DNA from: Phycisphaerales bacterium
GTDB taxonomy: Bacteria; Planctomycetota; Phycisphaerae; Sedimentisphaerales; Anaerohalosphaeraceae
NCBI GenBank assembly: GCA_011053245.1
Contig: DRGS01000058.1
Span: 1-31,897, forward strand
Direction of reading: 5' to 3'
Length of the DNA stretch: 31,897 nt
This document shows, in pieces, positions 16,760 to 25,304 of this stretch. Under the pieces are notes generated by a model. The model ran no database searches. It was not told where the DNA came from and worked only from the letters and a program-made list of their open reading frames with translations. A program made the position numbers and the translations under genes. Each line of letters begins with the position of its first letter. The stretch's first letter is position 1.

Positions 16760-17914
16760 TCACGAACCCGGATTTTCCGGTATCACTTCAACTTTCGGTT
16801 TCGGTCGAACAGGTAGCTTTTTCGGCCCCGTAAGAGTTTTGCCGTTTTCTTTGCCATAGGTAAATCTCAGTGCTGTGGGTAATGAACCGGCAGCGGTACT
16901 GCTTCCGAGCAGTAGGTCGCACGCACGCTGCAAACTGGAAAAGCTACCGCTTTCGACAGCTTTTTTAATGGTCGACTGGCGTTTTCCGATAAGACTGGAC
17001 AACGTAGAGGACTCGACATCTACTATCACCGAGGCCAAGTGGAGTTTTGAACGTTCCCCAAGAGATTCCGTCGCCATGTACCTTTGTATAACATAGGAAT
17101 ACAACTGTGCGAACTTCCTGCCTAAGAGGGGCTTGTCGGACGAAAAAGCTGGATTAACGATAACACTTGCAATCGCTTTAAGAAGAGCTGCGTCCATCAG
17201 TTCCTGTTCCACGGACCAATCCTCATAAGACTTAATGCGGACATCGGCAATGTCCCGCAGTATCTGAATTGTCCGGGGGTGCTCAAGATTTGAGGCGAAG
17301 TCCACTATCAAACTGAGAGTCTCAGGCTTGCTCGTCGCAATATGCGACTGGAGCGCACCGATTATTTTGTCGGAAAATTCCTTATCGGGCACAGCAGCGT
17401 TTAATTTCGCAAGAACGCTATCGCTCGACAAAGCCTTCACCGCCCAATAGTGGACGGTAGTGTTTGTATGATCAAGCAGAGGAAATATCAGATGCACCAG
17501 ATCAGCGTTTTCCAGTTCAACAACAAGAACCGCAAGGTTGCGATACAATTCGATCTTGAGTCGGTTGTCCTCAAAAGAATCGACCGTCTCAAGGGACCGG
17601 GAGATATGTTTACGCGCCGACATAAGAAAAGCTGCCGTATACTGGTTTTGCCCTGATCTGCCCTTGCGATCGGATATGCTGCAACGCACCTCAGCCAACT
17701 CCGTGTAATCTTCGGCATGCACAAGATCCTCAAGGCTAGCCGATACAAAGTCATCGATAACCCTGAGGTCACTATCATCAAGTACTCCTTTGCTCAGGGC
17801 TTTGGTGCGGACTCTATCTATCTTTTTTTCCTCGGCAGAGGCACCGATAGCAGAACCAAGAGCAGAGAAAAAAACTAAACTCAGGGCCAAAAACTGGATG
17901 GTTTTATTTGGCAT
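16760..17914 (-). CDS. Exported all-helical protein of unknown function
   Basis: 384 residues. An N-terminal signal peptide (hydrophobic 8-22, likely cut after GASA) is followed by a long, mostly helical region with weak HEAT-like periodicity (for example RNLAVLVVELENADLVHLIF and HYWAVKALSSDSVLAKL). A proline- and lysine-rich tail ends the protein. No catalytic motif is visible and I do not recognise the family. It probably acts outside the inner membrane. AGGATAATG lies upstream of the ATG, and a TTGACA promoter is 50-75 bases upstream. It may be the first gene of the transcript that carries the ABC importer. Confidence 0.8.
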   Translation of the reverse strand: MPNKTIQFLALSLVFFSALGSAIGASAEEKKIDRVRTKALSKGVLDDSDLRVIDDFVSASLEDLVHAEDYTELAEVRCSISDRKGRSGQNQYTAAFLMSARKHISRSLETVDSFEDNRLKIELYRNLAVLVVELENADLVHLIFPLLDHTNTTVHYWAVKALSSDSVLAKLNAAVPDKEFSDKIIGALQSHIATSKPETLSLIVDFASNLEHPRTIQILRDIADVRIKSYEDWSVEQELMDAALLKAIASVIVNPAFSSDKPLLGRKFAQLYSYVIQRYMATESLGERSKLHLASVIVDVESSTLSSLIGKRQSTIKKAVESGSFSSLQRACDLLLGSSTAAGSLPTALRFTYGKENGKTLTGPKKLPVRPKPKVEVIPENPGS

Positions 17915-17961
17915 TTAAACATTATCCTATAAATAAACACGACAAAACATTAGAGGCCGAT

Positions 17962-17990
17962 AGGATAGCTTAACGCTGCTGACATGTCAA
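17962..17990 (-). promoter_or_regulatory. Promoter of the exported helical protein gene (possibly the opp series)
   Basis: On the minus strand a perfect TTGACA (17985-17990) is followed by 17 bases and TATCCT (17962-17967). A second candidate, an extended -10 TGGTATAAT, lies at 18047-18055. Both point at the gene starting at 17914. Confidence 0.55.
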
Positions 17991-18063
17991 GACAATTTGA
18001 ATAGCACAGCCTTTCGTTATCCAGAGGAAACCTGTGTAAATGCCCTATTATACCAATTCTACT

Positions 18064-18086
18064 AAAAAAATACGCGTTGATGCGCG
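18064..18086 (-). other. Small hairpin with T tract (minus strand), terminator-like
   Basis: On the minus strand CGCG-CATCAA-CGCG is followed by TA and seven T residues. The stem is only four pairs. No minus-strand gene lies upstream to be terminated. Confidence 0.3.
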
Positions 18087-18154
18087 GGTAAGTACTTTCT
18101 CAATAATGCATTTTTGGCAAAGTAAAGCTTATCCTGCAACGCAAATTTGACGAT

Positions 18155-18205
18155 AAAAAAAAGATGGTTTATATGCCAAACATGCGTTTTTTAGCTGTAA
18201 ACCAT
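18155..18205 (-). terminator. Hairpin with eight-T tail on the minus strand
   Basis: ATGGTTTA (18164-18171) pairs with TAAACCAT (18198-18205). On the minus strand the stem is followed within two bases by eight T residues (18155-18162). Another stem (TGTCTTG 18226-18232 with CAAGACG 18264-18270) lies just upstream on that strand. Together they look like the body and end of a short minus-strand RNA of about 100-150 bases. I found no coding frame and only a weak -10 (TACAAT, 18304-18309) for it. Confidence 0.4.
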
Positions 18206-18304
18206 TGCAAACAATCGCCTTAGCGTGTCTTGAGCGGATATTCGGCAAACGTCTCTGTGCTGGCAAGACGCCAAGCCTTGATTTGCGCGAAACGGTTTTT
18301 TTTA

Positions 18305-18333
18305 TTGTAAAATCATATAAAAAATCGTATAAG
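18305..18333 (+). promoter_or_regulatory. Promoter candidate for the DUF547 gene
   Basis: TTGTAA (18305-18310) and TATAAG (18328-18333) are separated by exactly 17 bases, which would give a leader of about 108 bases. A second -10 box, TATAAT at 18401-18406, lacks a good -35. Confidence 0.45.
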
Positions 18334-18447
18334 TGACATTTTGGAGCGTATAGATTTCGCTCGTACGGTCTCTACGCAACAGTACTAACTGCTTATTGCT
18401 CTATAATTAACAGTGTAATCGCTATTTATAAAGATATTTAGGTTATA

Positions 18448-19479
18448 ATGAAATTAAAAACTTTGATCTCAGTATTGCTATTGGTCGCAATCGCAGCGAT
18501 TTTATGCAATCAGCCCGTAAAAACCGTCCAAGCGGCAAAAAAAAGTACTAAAAGCGGCGATACCACGAATAAGGAAAAAACCGCCGAGACTAAACCTGCC
18601 AAGCAAAAACCCCCAACGGATAAAAAACTGAATCCACAAAAAAAACCGAAAGCGGCAAACGATCCGCTGGAAAACAGTGAAGATGAAGAAAATACACCTG
18701 CTTTCTACAAGCAATACAAAGAGCTTCTCGCCACTTATGTCGATGATCAAGGCCGTGTCGATTACAGGATGCTGCGGCGAAAAAGGGCAATTCTGGCTAC
18801 TATCGTAAGGGAAATTGACGAAGTGCATCCGGCAGAAAAGATATCGTGGTCGCGTTCGGAGAAAATGGCTTTCTGGATAAATACTTACAATATCATGACG
18901 CTGAAACTTATCATCGACGAGTATCCGATCCAGCCGGTCTGGTACATGTTCACATATCCTGACAACAGCATAATACAGATACCAGGTGCATGGAACAAGA
19001 AGTATTTCAAGGTCATGGGCCTGGAATACACGCTCCGTGAGATCAAAGATGGTCTATTAATGGCCCGCTTTAATGACCCGCGGGTTTGTTTTGCACTTTC
19101 ATTCGCAAGTGTCGGCAGCGCGTTTCTGAGAAATGAGCCATACTACCCCAATAAGCTCGACAAGCAGCTTGATGACCAGGTAAAAAAATATCTGGCCAGC
19201 CCAAAGGGACTGAAAATAGACAAAACCAAAAAAACGGTCCATCTGTCGAATATATTCAACTGGAACAGGAAAGATTTCATCGCCAAATACGGAGACATAA
19301 AAAAGTTCAGGAACCTTAAGCCAGATATGCAGGCATACCTGAATTTCGTTACAACCGATGACCTCCTCGGCGATGGTAGATATCTTTACATCTCTGAAGA
19401 AACCGCCAAGTATCTAAAGAACGGCGACTACCAAATCGCCCTCGAACCATACAAATGGCATCTGAACGAACAGCCTTAA
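18448..19479 (+). CDS. Exported DUF547 protein
   Basis: 343 residues. An N-terminal hydrophobic segment (about 5-20) serves as signal peptide or anchor. A Lys/Pro/Thr-rich linker runs to about residue 75. The DUF547 domain occupies about 88-330, with DDQGRVDYRML, MAFWINTYNIMTLKLI, ALSFASVGSAFLRNEPYY and LDKQLDDQVKKYL in family order. DUF547 has unknown function and is distantly related to papain-like folds. At the position where most members have Cys in the FALxCAS pattern this protein has Phe (FALSFAS), so any cysteine-based activity would be lost. The ribosome binding site is weak (TTAGG). It is followed, with no clear terminator, by the metK promoter. Confidence 0.85.
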   Translation: MKLKTLISVLLLVAIAAILCNQPVKTVQAAKKSTKSGDTTNKEKTAETKPAKQKPPTDKKLNPQKKPKAANDPLENSEDEENTPAFYKQYKELLATYVDDQGRVDYRMLRRKRAILATIVREIDEVHPAEKISWSRSEKMAFWINTYNIMTLKLIIDEYPIQPVWYMFTYPDNSIIQIPGAWNKKYFKVMGLEYTLREIKDGLLMARFNDPRVCFALSFASVGSAFLRNEPYYPNKLDKQLDDQVKKYLASPKGLKIDKTKKTVHLSNIFNWNRKDFIAKYGDIKKFRNLKPDMQAYLNFVTTDDLLGDGRYLYISEETAKYLKNGDYQIALEPYKWHLNEQP

Positions 19480-19545
19480 AACAGCAATAGCGATACCCCA
19501 TCCAAAAACTTGGAATACCGATCAGCCTTTTTTTACACTGCAGTA

Positions 19546-19574
19546 TTGACCCGCAAAGGATAAAAGACTATATT
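19546..19574 (+). promoter_or_regulatory. metK promoter
   Basis: TTGACC (19546-19551) and TATATT (19569-19574), each five of six consensus bases, are separated by 17 bases. The leader is only about 40 bases, too short for a SAM riboswitch, so regulation by that route is not supported. Confidence 0.65.
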
Positions 19575-19622
19575 AGGCAATTTGAAACATTAACTCTAAT
19601 ACACAAACAGGAGATGCTAATA

Positions 19623-20855
19623 ATGGCAACGAAATCAGCAAGCAAAAAAGCAAAAGGCGATGGAATGAATTATCTCTTCACGAGTGAGTCGGTTACGAAG
19701 GGACATCCGGACAAGGTCGCCGATCAGATTTCCGATGCAATACTCGACGCAATGCTCGCCAAGGATCCAAACAGCAGGGTAGCCTGCGAGACAATGGTAT
19801 CGACCGGCATGGTAGTAGTCGCAGGTGAGATCACAACCAAGGCAACTGTCGACATCCCGACCGTCGTACGCGATACCATCAAGGGAATCGGTTATACCGA
19901 CCCGCATATCGGATTTGATTATGAAAATTGCTCTGTAATGGTCGCTCTCGACAAGCAAAGCCCCGACATATCTCAGGGCGTAACAACCGGTGCCGGCCTC
20001 CATAAGGCACAGGGTGCAGGCGATCAGGGACTAATGTTCGGATTTGCATGCAAAGAAACAAAATCTCTCATGCCGATGCCAATACACCTTGCACATGATC
20101 TTACCGACCGCCTCACGAGAATGCGGGAAAACGGCAAATTGAAATGGCTAAGGCCAGACGGAAAAAGTCAGGTCACCGTTGAGTATAATTCCAAAGGAAA
20201 ACCGAAACGGATTCATACCGTCGTATTATCCACGCAGCACACCGACGATATCACGCACAAGAAACTTCAGCGTGAAATAACTAAAAATGTCATCCTGCCC
20301 GTACTACCCAAGCGACTGGTCGACAAAGATATTATAATCCATGTCAATCCGACCGGACGATTCGTCATCGGCGGACCAAAGGGCGACTGCGGTCTCACCG
20401 GCAGAAAGATCATCGTAGACACATACGGCGGTCGAGGAAGCCACGGCGGCGGAGCATTCAGCGGCAAGGACCCCAGCAAGGTCGACCGATCGGCAAGTTA
20501 CATGGCAAGATACATCGCAAAGAACCTCGTAGCATCCGGCATTGTCGATGCCTGCGAAATTCAGCTTTCTTATGCTATCGGCGTCGCTCAACCGATCTCC
20601 ATTCTGGTTGATGCGAAAGGCACCGCAAAGATCGACGAACGCAAGATCGAGAAGATCGTCAAGAGGCTCTTCCCGCTTACACCAAGGGGAATTATCGACC
20701 ATCTAAAACTTCGCAGACCCATCTACGCAGAGACCGCAAGGAACGGCCACTTCGGAAGGAACGTGTCAACCTTTACATGGGAAAAAACCGACATGGCAAA
20801 TAAGATCAGAAAAGCCGCTGGCCTCCCCGCAATACGAAAGAAAAGAAAAAAATAA
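19623..20855 (+). CDS. metK: S-adenosylmethionine synthetase
   Basis: 410 residues. It makes S-adenosylmethionine from methionine and ATP in the cytosol. All three domains are present, with [17 protein letters not shown] near residue 28, [12 protein letters not shown] (ATP-binding hexapeptide region) near 136, [18 protein letters not shown], and the loop [20 protein letters not shown] near residue 281. The N-terminus has a basic 14-residue extension before [10 protein letters not shown]. The ATG at 19623 is chosen because AGGAG lies nine bases upstream; the earlier ATG at 19614 touches it directly. It is flanked by its own promoter and a strong terminator. Confidence 0.97.
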   Translation: MATKSASKKAKGDGMNYLFTSESVTKGHPDKVADQISDAILDAMLAKDPNSRVACETMVSTGMVVVAGEITTKATVDIPTVVRDTIKGIGYTDPHIGFDYENCSVMVALDKQSPDISQGVTTGAGLHKAQGAGDQGLMFGFACKETKSLMPMPIHLAHDLTDRLTRMRENGKLKWLRPDGKSQVTVEYNSKGKPKRIHTVVLSTQHTDDITHKKLQREITKNVILPVLPKRLVDKDIIIHVNPTGRFVIGGPKGDCGLTGRKIIVDTYGGRGSHGGGAFSGKDPSKVDRSASYMARYIAKNLVASGIVDACEIQLSYAIGVAQPISILVDAKGTAKIDERKIEKIVKRLFPLTPRGIIDHLKLRRPIYAETARNGHFGRNVSTFTWEKTDMANKIRKAAGLPAIRKKRKK

Positions 20856-20876
20856 AGATCGATCCAATGAACTTTC

Positions 20877-20909
20877 AAGGGCCTGGCAATTACTGCCGGG
20901 CCTTTTTTT
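20877..20909 (+). terminator. metK rho-independent terminator
   Basis: A stem of 12 pairs (20877-20888 with 20894-20905, including G-T pairs) closes a five-base loop and is followed by seven T residues (20903-20909). It lies 21 bases after the metK stop codon and is the clearest terminator in the window. Confidence 0.9.
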
Positions 20910-20939
20910 GAACTTGGCAGGAAATAATCCCCTTTGTCA

Positions 20940-21503
20940 TCAGGAAATAGTTTCAGAAGATTTCCACTCGTCTAAAAGATCGTATTTGAAGATCATTTGT
21001 TCTAATGCAGGCTTATCAATACTTTCACCTGAAATTTCAAACATCCTGTTAATGTCACGGAGATGCTTTGTGCTGCCGCCTTCTTTAAAATACTGCAATT
21101 TTCGTATGATCACATATTCGGGCGGCGCTATTAATATATCAGAGGAACCAATTTTAACTTTTTGTCGTTTAACCATGGCCCACTTATGCAACTCATCCTG
21201 CCCAATAGGGTATATGTCTGCTTTAAATCCGGTTTTATGATGAATAATATTAAAATGCCCTCTTGTTTCCCTGGCGATCTCGGCCTTTATAACCTCTTGT
21301 GGAGGACAATAAAATTTCTCGGGAGGAAATAAATTTATGAAATTTTGCACGTTTTCAAAATGTAACTCTAACACTAAATCAATATCATGTGTCATGCGAG
21401 GCTCACCATAAATAATACTGGCGACAGAACCCGTAACCATGTAGGATAGCTTGCCCTTGTTTAGGCGATCCAGAAAAATAAGAAAAAGGTTAGCTTCTTG
21501 CAT
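20940..21503 (-). CDS. Nucleotidyltransferase-fold protein of a two-gene cassette
   Basis: 187 residues. The nucleotidyltransferase signature is complete: VTGSVASIIYG with Gly25-Ser26, THDIDLVL with Asp40 and Asp42, and a third acidic residue in FKADIYP (Asp96). The C-terminal half is helical. Such small polymerase-beta-like enzymes (AbiEii/DUF6036/MNT relatives) often serve as toxins or antitoxins that modify tRNA or proteins. The ATG at 21503 follows GGAGG nine bases upstream and overlaps the 64-residue partner gene by 14 bases. The stretch is AT-rich compared with its neighbours, a sign of recent transfer. It converges with metK. Confidence 0.82.
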   Translation of the reverse strand: MQEANLFLIFLDRLNKGKLSYMVTGSVASIIYGEPRMTHDIDLVLELHFENVQNFINLFPPEKFYCPPQEVIKAEIARETRGHFNIIHHKTGFKADIYPIGQDELHKWAMVKRQKVKIGSSDILIAPPEYVIIRKLQYFKEGGSTKHLRDINRMFEISGESIDKPALEQMIFKYDLLDEWKSSETIS

Positions 21504-21681
21504 TGACGAAAGCCTCCCTCACCGCCTGTTCAATTTTTTGATCTGACCATTCGCTATGTTGTTGACGAAGCCAGGCAAACTTGAGTTCTTTTGCGGAGTA
21601 GTACAAATTCATTGCGGCCTCCAATTTTTGTTGTGGAGACATCTTTTTCAAAAATTCATCTTGTGTCTTATTAGACTCCAT
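21490..21681 (-). CDS. Small helical partner of the nucleotidyltransferase
   Basis: About 63 residues, start at the ATG at 21681 (MESNKTQ); a TTG at 21687 would add two. It reads MSPQQKLEAAMNLYYSAKEL, then FAWLRQQHSEWSDQKIEQAV and ends in AFVNARS, a helical pattern seen in small proteins encoded just before this type of nucleotidyltransferase. It would be the antitoxin or specificity partner if the pair is a toxin-antitoxin system, which is inferred. No good Shine-Dalgarno sequence is seen; the transcript may be leaderless or nearly so. Confidence 0.78.
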   Translation of the reverse strand: MESNKTQDEFLKKMSPQQKLEAAMNLYYSAKELKFAWLRQQHSEWSDQKIEQAVREAFVNARS

Positions 21682-21703
21682 GAACAAGATTGTACTTCGA
21701 TAA

Positions 21704-21718
21704 GTTTATAATATAAAC
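21704..21718. promoter_or_regulatory. Palindromic operator candidate upstream of the cassette
   Basis: GTTTATAATATAAAC is a 15-base palindrome around one central base, 23 bases upstream of the first start codon and overlapping -10-like AT sequence. Its placement fits autoregulation of a toxin-antitoxin type pair. Confidence 0.5.
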
Positions 21719-21860
21719 AAAATTTTATGCATTATTTTATTTAGACTCAAAAATTTCACTACCAGAAAACAATATCCTTAAAAAGCATATCAGGTCTTGA
21801 ATTCGCGGTCCGGTGCCATGCTTGGCCGTGGATGGAGTCTATAAGCTATCTTGATTCAAT

Positions 21861-21894
21861 AAAAAAGCCCGACTGAATAAGCCGGACTTTTTTT
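21861..21894. terminator. Terminator hairpin after the large glycoside-hydrolase-like gene
   Basis: AAAAAAGCCCG pairs with CGGACTTTTTTT (one mismatch), with T runs both ways. On the minus strand it ends transcription from the gene stopping at 22013. The rest of 21719-22012 is AT-rich with no gene seen. Confidence 0.65.
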
Positions 21895-22012
21895 AATTCA
21901 ACGCAAATATATCATATATGCCCGAAAAAGTAGACCTCTAACCCATATCAGCAGACGCTTTTAAAAGCAGGTATTAAGGCTTTTTAGTCAAAAAGATATA
22001 TTTCAGGCTGTA

Positions 22013-25000
22013 CTATTTCACAAAGACGGATATATTACGATAGGAACTTTCACCTTTTATGCCGTTTACGCCCGTAAAATTTTCCCACCGGCCGTGCTCT
22101 TGCATTTTTCCAATTCGTAATGAAATTGGATCGCCTTCCAGGCCATTGCGAGACTGCACATCGATTGTTCTCCAGCTTGAAACAGTTTTCTTTTGGAAAT
22201 ACACATTCTGATCATCAAGCAAAATCCTTACCGTAACAGGACTGCCATTACTGACAGGTCCGCCGGTAATACGCAATCCTTCTCCGGCAATAACGCCAAA
22301 TTTTTTATCTTCCAACCTCAAATTTATTTTAGCAACACGGCCATTTGCCCATACCAAAGCAACTCCGGGCCCCCAGGTTTGTCCGCGATCGTTACCGGGA
22401 TCGAGTTCGAGTTGTACGGCACGAACAGCCTTAGGCAATTTTCGTTCGATACCACCATAAAGATTTGCCGGTGCCGTTATGCGAAGAGCTCCGGCATAAG
22501 CTTCCACGCTGACACCGCCGGAAGACGATTTCACTACGGACCAATCGGCATCTAATGTCGGGGTAGTAAAAAATTCCTGAAATATTCTCATCAACATATC
22601 AGCGAGTTTGGCAGGATTAGTAACTTTTCTTTTGATCTCATCAACTACAAGAAATAAACCTCTACCGGGATCGATCGGGATCGGGTCGCCATCTGCCCAG
22701 ATCGATTCAACCTGAAAACCCCGAATAGGCGGAGCATAAAAATTTGCTTTTGACGGATCCAAACCAAGTGCTTTCCAGTCGACTGTCAAGCGTATGTCTT
22801 TTTGCTCTTTGGCCCAACTTGCAATAGCAAGAAAAGTGCGATCATCGCCACGATAGACTGTCACAGGCACATCATCGCTATCACTGCGAACAGGACTGTC
22901 CTTAACAAAAAAGGGGATGAAGTCAGATCCCTGTATTTCAAACTCATCCCATATTTTCCATATAGCCGACGGATCGCCTGACCAACCCTTTCGAGCGGTT
23001 TCACCAAAAACCAGACCACGCCAGGGATTGGCACCGTCGAGCATTTCACTCATAAGCCCAAAAGGCAAACCTGACATTTCCACAAGCCAATAATCACAAC
23101 TGACATTGTTACAGTTAAATCCTTCGCCAATCCAAAGTCGGTCAATGTAAGGCAGAAGTTCCATATAGATCGTCAAGTTGTTGGCATATCCGGCATAACC
23201 GTTAAAGTGATTCCACGTATGAAAGTCTATCAGGCGGCCGGGCTTTTTGTCCAGGATGCGGCGGGCGCGGCGAAGGCTATCTGCACTTAATGCCGTATCA
23301 TCGATGTATATGCCATCGACACCGACCTTGTCAACCAACCACCTCAAACCCTCAAGGTAATAGTTATCCCAACGAGAGTCCGGCTGAGTAATAACTGAAA
23401 GATCCCATTCCGCCTGCGGGAGATTAAGGTGGTCCACCCACGCAGGAATAAAATTATCGCCCAGATTATCTACCAACCATTTATGAGGACCATTGCGATG
23501 AATATGAGTGCGAGCGTCTTTTCCAGGGCCAGGAAAAATAACTTCTCCGTTCATGCTGTGCAAAGCATGAAGTTCCGGAAAATTATTCGTTATCTCACGC
23601 GTCGTATAATACGCACGAGTCTGAATACCTTTTTTGTGAGTCTTTTCCAACAGGTACTTCAACTCCGAAACAGTATCGTCAGCATAAGGATAATTGATAT
23701 AAGGGTAAGCGGCATTAGCATGATGAATATTAAGAGCATTGGCCCCTTTGGCCGGGTCCATGCCATCTACCACTTTTCTCAAATAATCTTTGTTACGGAC
23801 ACTGTGAGGATGCAAAAACCGAACCGTCCACTGTTTCTCTGTATCTAATTTGCGGAATGGGGTAATATAAAACTCGGCGATAAAATGGAGCTGGTCACCG
23901 GCTTTTAAATTTCGAGATCCTCCATAAGCAGAGACGGGAACAATTCCATTTGCCACAGCTCCGACATTAATCCCCCCCTTGTCACCATTGCCCCATGACT
24001 TCGGTAAATTCAATGGCAGGAAATTATAATATATATTGACCAGCGGACGAACAAATGCTTCTTCCTTAAATCTAAGCATCATCCCGGCGTTAACATCACC
24101 CATCCACAAACAGTCTTGCCGCTTGGAAACATCCCACTTCCACGCTAAGGGCTCATTTAGACGACGGCCTCCACGTCGGTTAAGCCCCATAAAGTAAACA
24201 GCGCTATCTTCGACCCATGGAACATCGAGGCGGATATCCTTAAGAGCCATATCTCGCCGGGCAGTCAGCTTGATGTGAATTTCACCAGAACCGGTATAAT
24301 CAAGCCGTCCTTTCAAATCTAACTTCATGCCGTCAGCCCGGCTTTTTGCTGTCCAGGAGGCCTCCAGTTCGGTATGCTTTAACTTCGCAAAACGACTTTT
24401 CCAATTAACAGCACCTGATTCAGTTTCTACTATGAAGGAAAACGGAGCAGCTATGATCGGTCGCCCAGAATCTGTGATAGCCGTATTGGACTCATTGAAA
24501 AAACTGGTAATCTCTGCGGGCAGGCCGTCGTTACCCAGAACAACTTCACGCCCCAATATTCTAATGGTACGTTTTTTTGCTTTGAGCGGAATGAAAGGAT
24601 CTGTGATGGTAGGCTCTCTACCGACATTCGAGTCAAGCCATCTGAGCCTCGAAAGGTTTTTGGCAACACTGTCGCCCTGATCGGTTAAAACTGACCCTTC
24701 AACGGTTAATGCAATATCAACTTTGCCTAAAACAGTTGAACCGGCACGAATTTCGAGATGGCCCTGATATTTTCCATCAGCCGATACTGGTATATCAATA
24801 CCACACCATAATATTTGCACGCCATTAGCAGGGACACGGATACTTTTAGCAAACTCTCTGCCATCAACACCAATCCCCCCCAAGCTAAGGCATCTGATCG
24901 CCGTTGCAGGAATACTATTTTTGCCAGAAGCAAGTCGGGAAAAACGGACTGACAGTGGTTCGGTCTCAGTTGAAGGAGACAGGCCTACCTTGAAACACAT

Positions 25001-25205
25001 AGAACTCGCCGGATCTTGCCGCTGCAGTGAAAGAGGCACTGCCAGCGACCGCTGTATCTGGAACCTTATCAACCATACGAAACGGCTTATCACGCGGCAA
25101 AGTAAACAAACGCACCTCACCGTTTGCAGGCTTAGCTTCGGTAAGAGCAACGGCAAAAAAACAAAACAACAAAAACATTACTCTCTTCAATATTTCAATC
25201 TGCAT
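22013..25205 (-). pseudogene. Large secreted glycoside-hydrolase-like protein (DUF6067/GH123-like), frameshifted
   Basis: The protein should start at the ATG at 25205, with a signal peptide (KRVMFLLFCFFAVALTEA). That frame reads to SGEFYVFQ and then runs into a stop at 24969. The family sequence continues in another frame as VGLSPSTETEPLSV, starting at 24988. Removing one C of the plus strand at 24988/24989 joins them into about 1,063 residues. Residues about 60-330 are beta-rich; the middle is a TIM-barrel-like domain with VDGIYIDDTALS, LIDFHTWNHFN, LWIGEGFNCN and MLDGANPWRG; the last 180 residues form a jelly-roll-like domain. The acidic pair in YIDD is a likely active-site element. It would cut polysaccharide outside the cell; the substrate is unknown. 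The rest of the frame is intact, so a recent mutation or a sequence error are both possible. Confidence 0.85.
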
Positions 25206-25280
25206 CGCTGGTGACTTTCACTCGATCTTCAATTTTCGATCAAAATTCTGTTTCTTTGTCACGGTTTACCTGGGAAATCC

Positions 25281-25292
25281 GGGTTCGAACCC
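25281..25292. promoter_or_regulatory. Perfect 12-base palindrome, possible LacI-type operator
   Basis: GGGTTCGAACCC lies 76 bases upstream of the glycoside-hydrolase-like start codon and just beyond the purH stop. LacI-family sugar regulators bind palindromes with a central CG, which this has. It resembles a tRNA T-loop, but no tRNA fold surrounds it. Confidence 0.35.
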
Positions 25293-25304
25293 ATATATAC
25301 GCTT

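Noticed and set aside
19480..19622. Possible SAM riboswitch before metK
   Set aside because: The promoter leaves a leader of only about 40 bases, with none of the SAM-riboswitch stems.
24993..25156. Extension of the large hydrolase frame up to a start at 25156
   Set aside because: The residues before the frameshift point in this frame do not look like a signal peptide or family sequence. The other frame, from 25205, gives both, so this part is a shadow.
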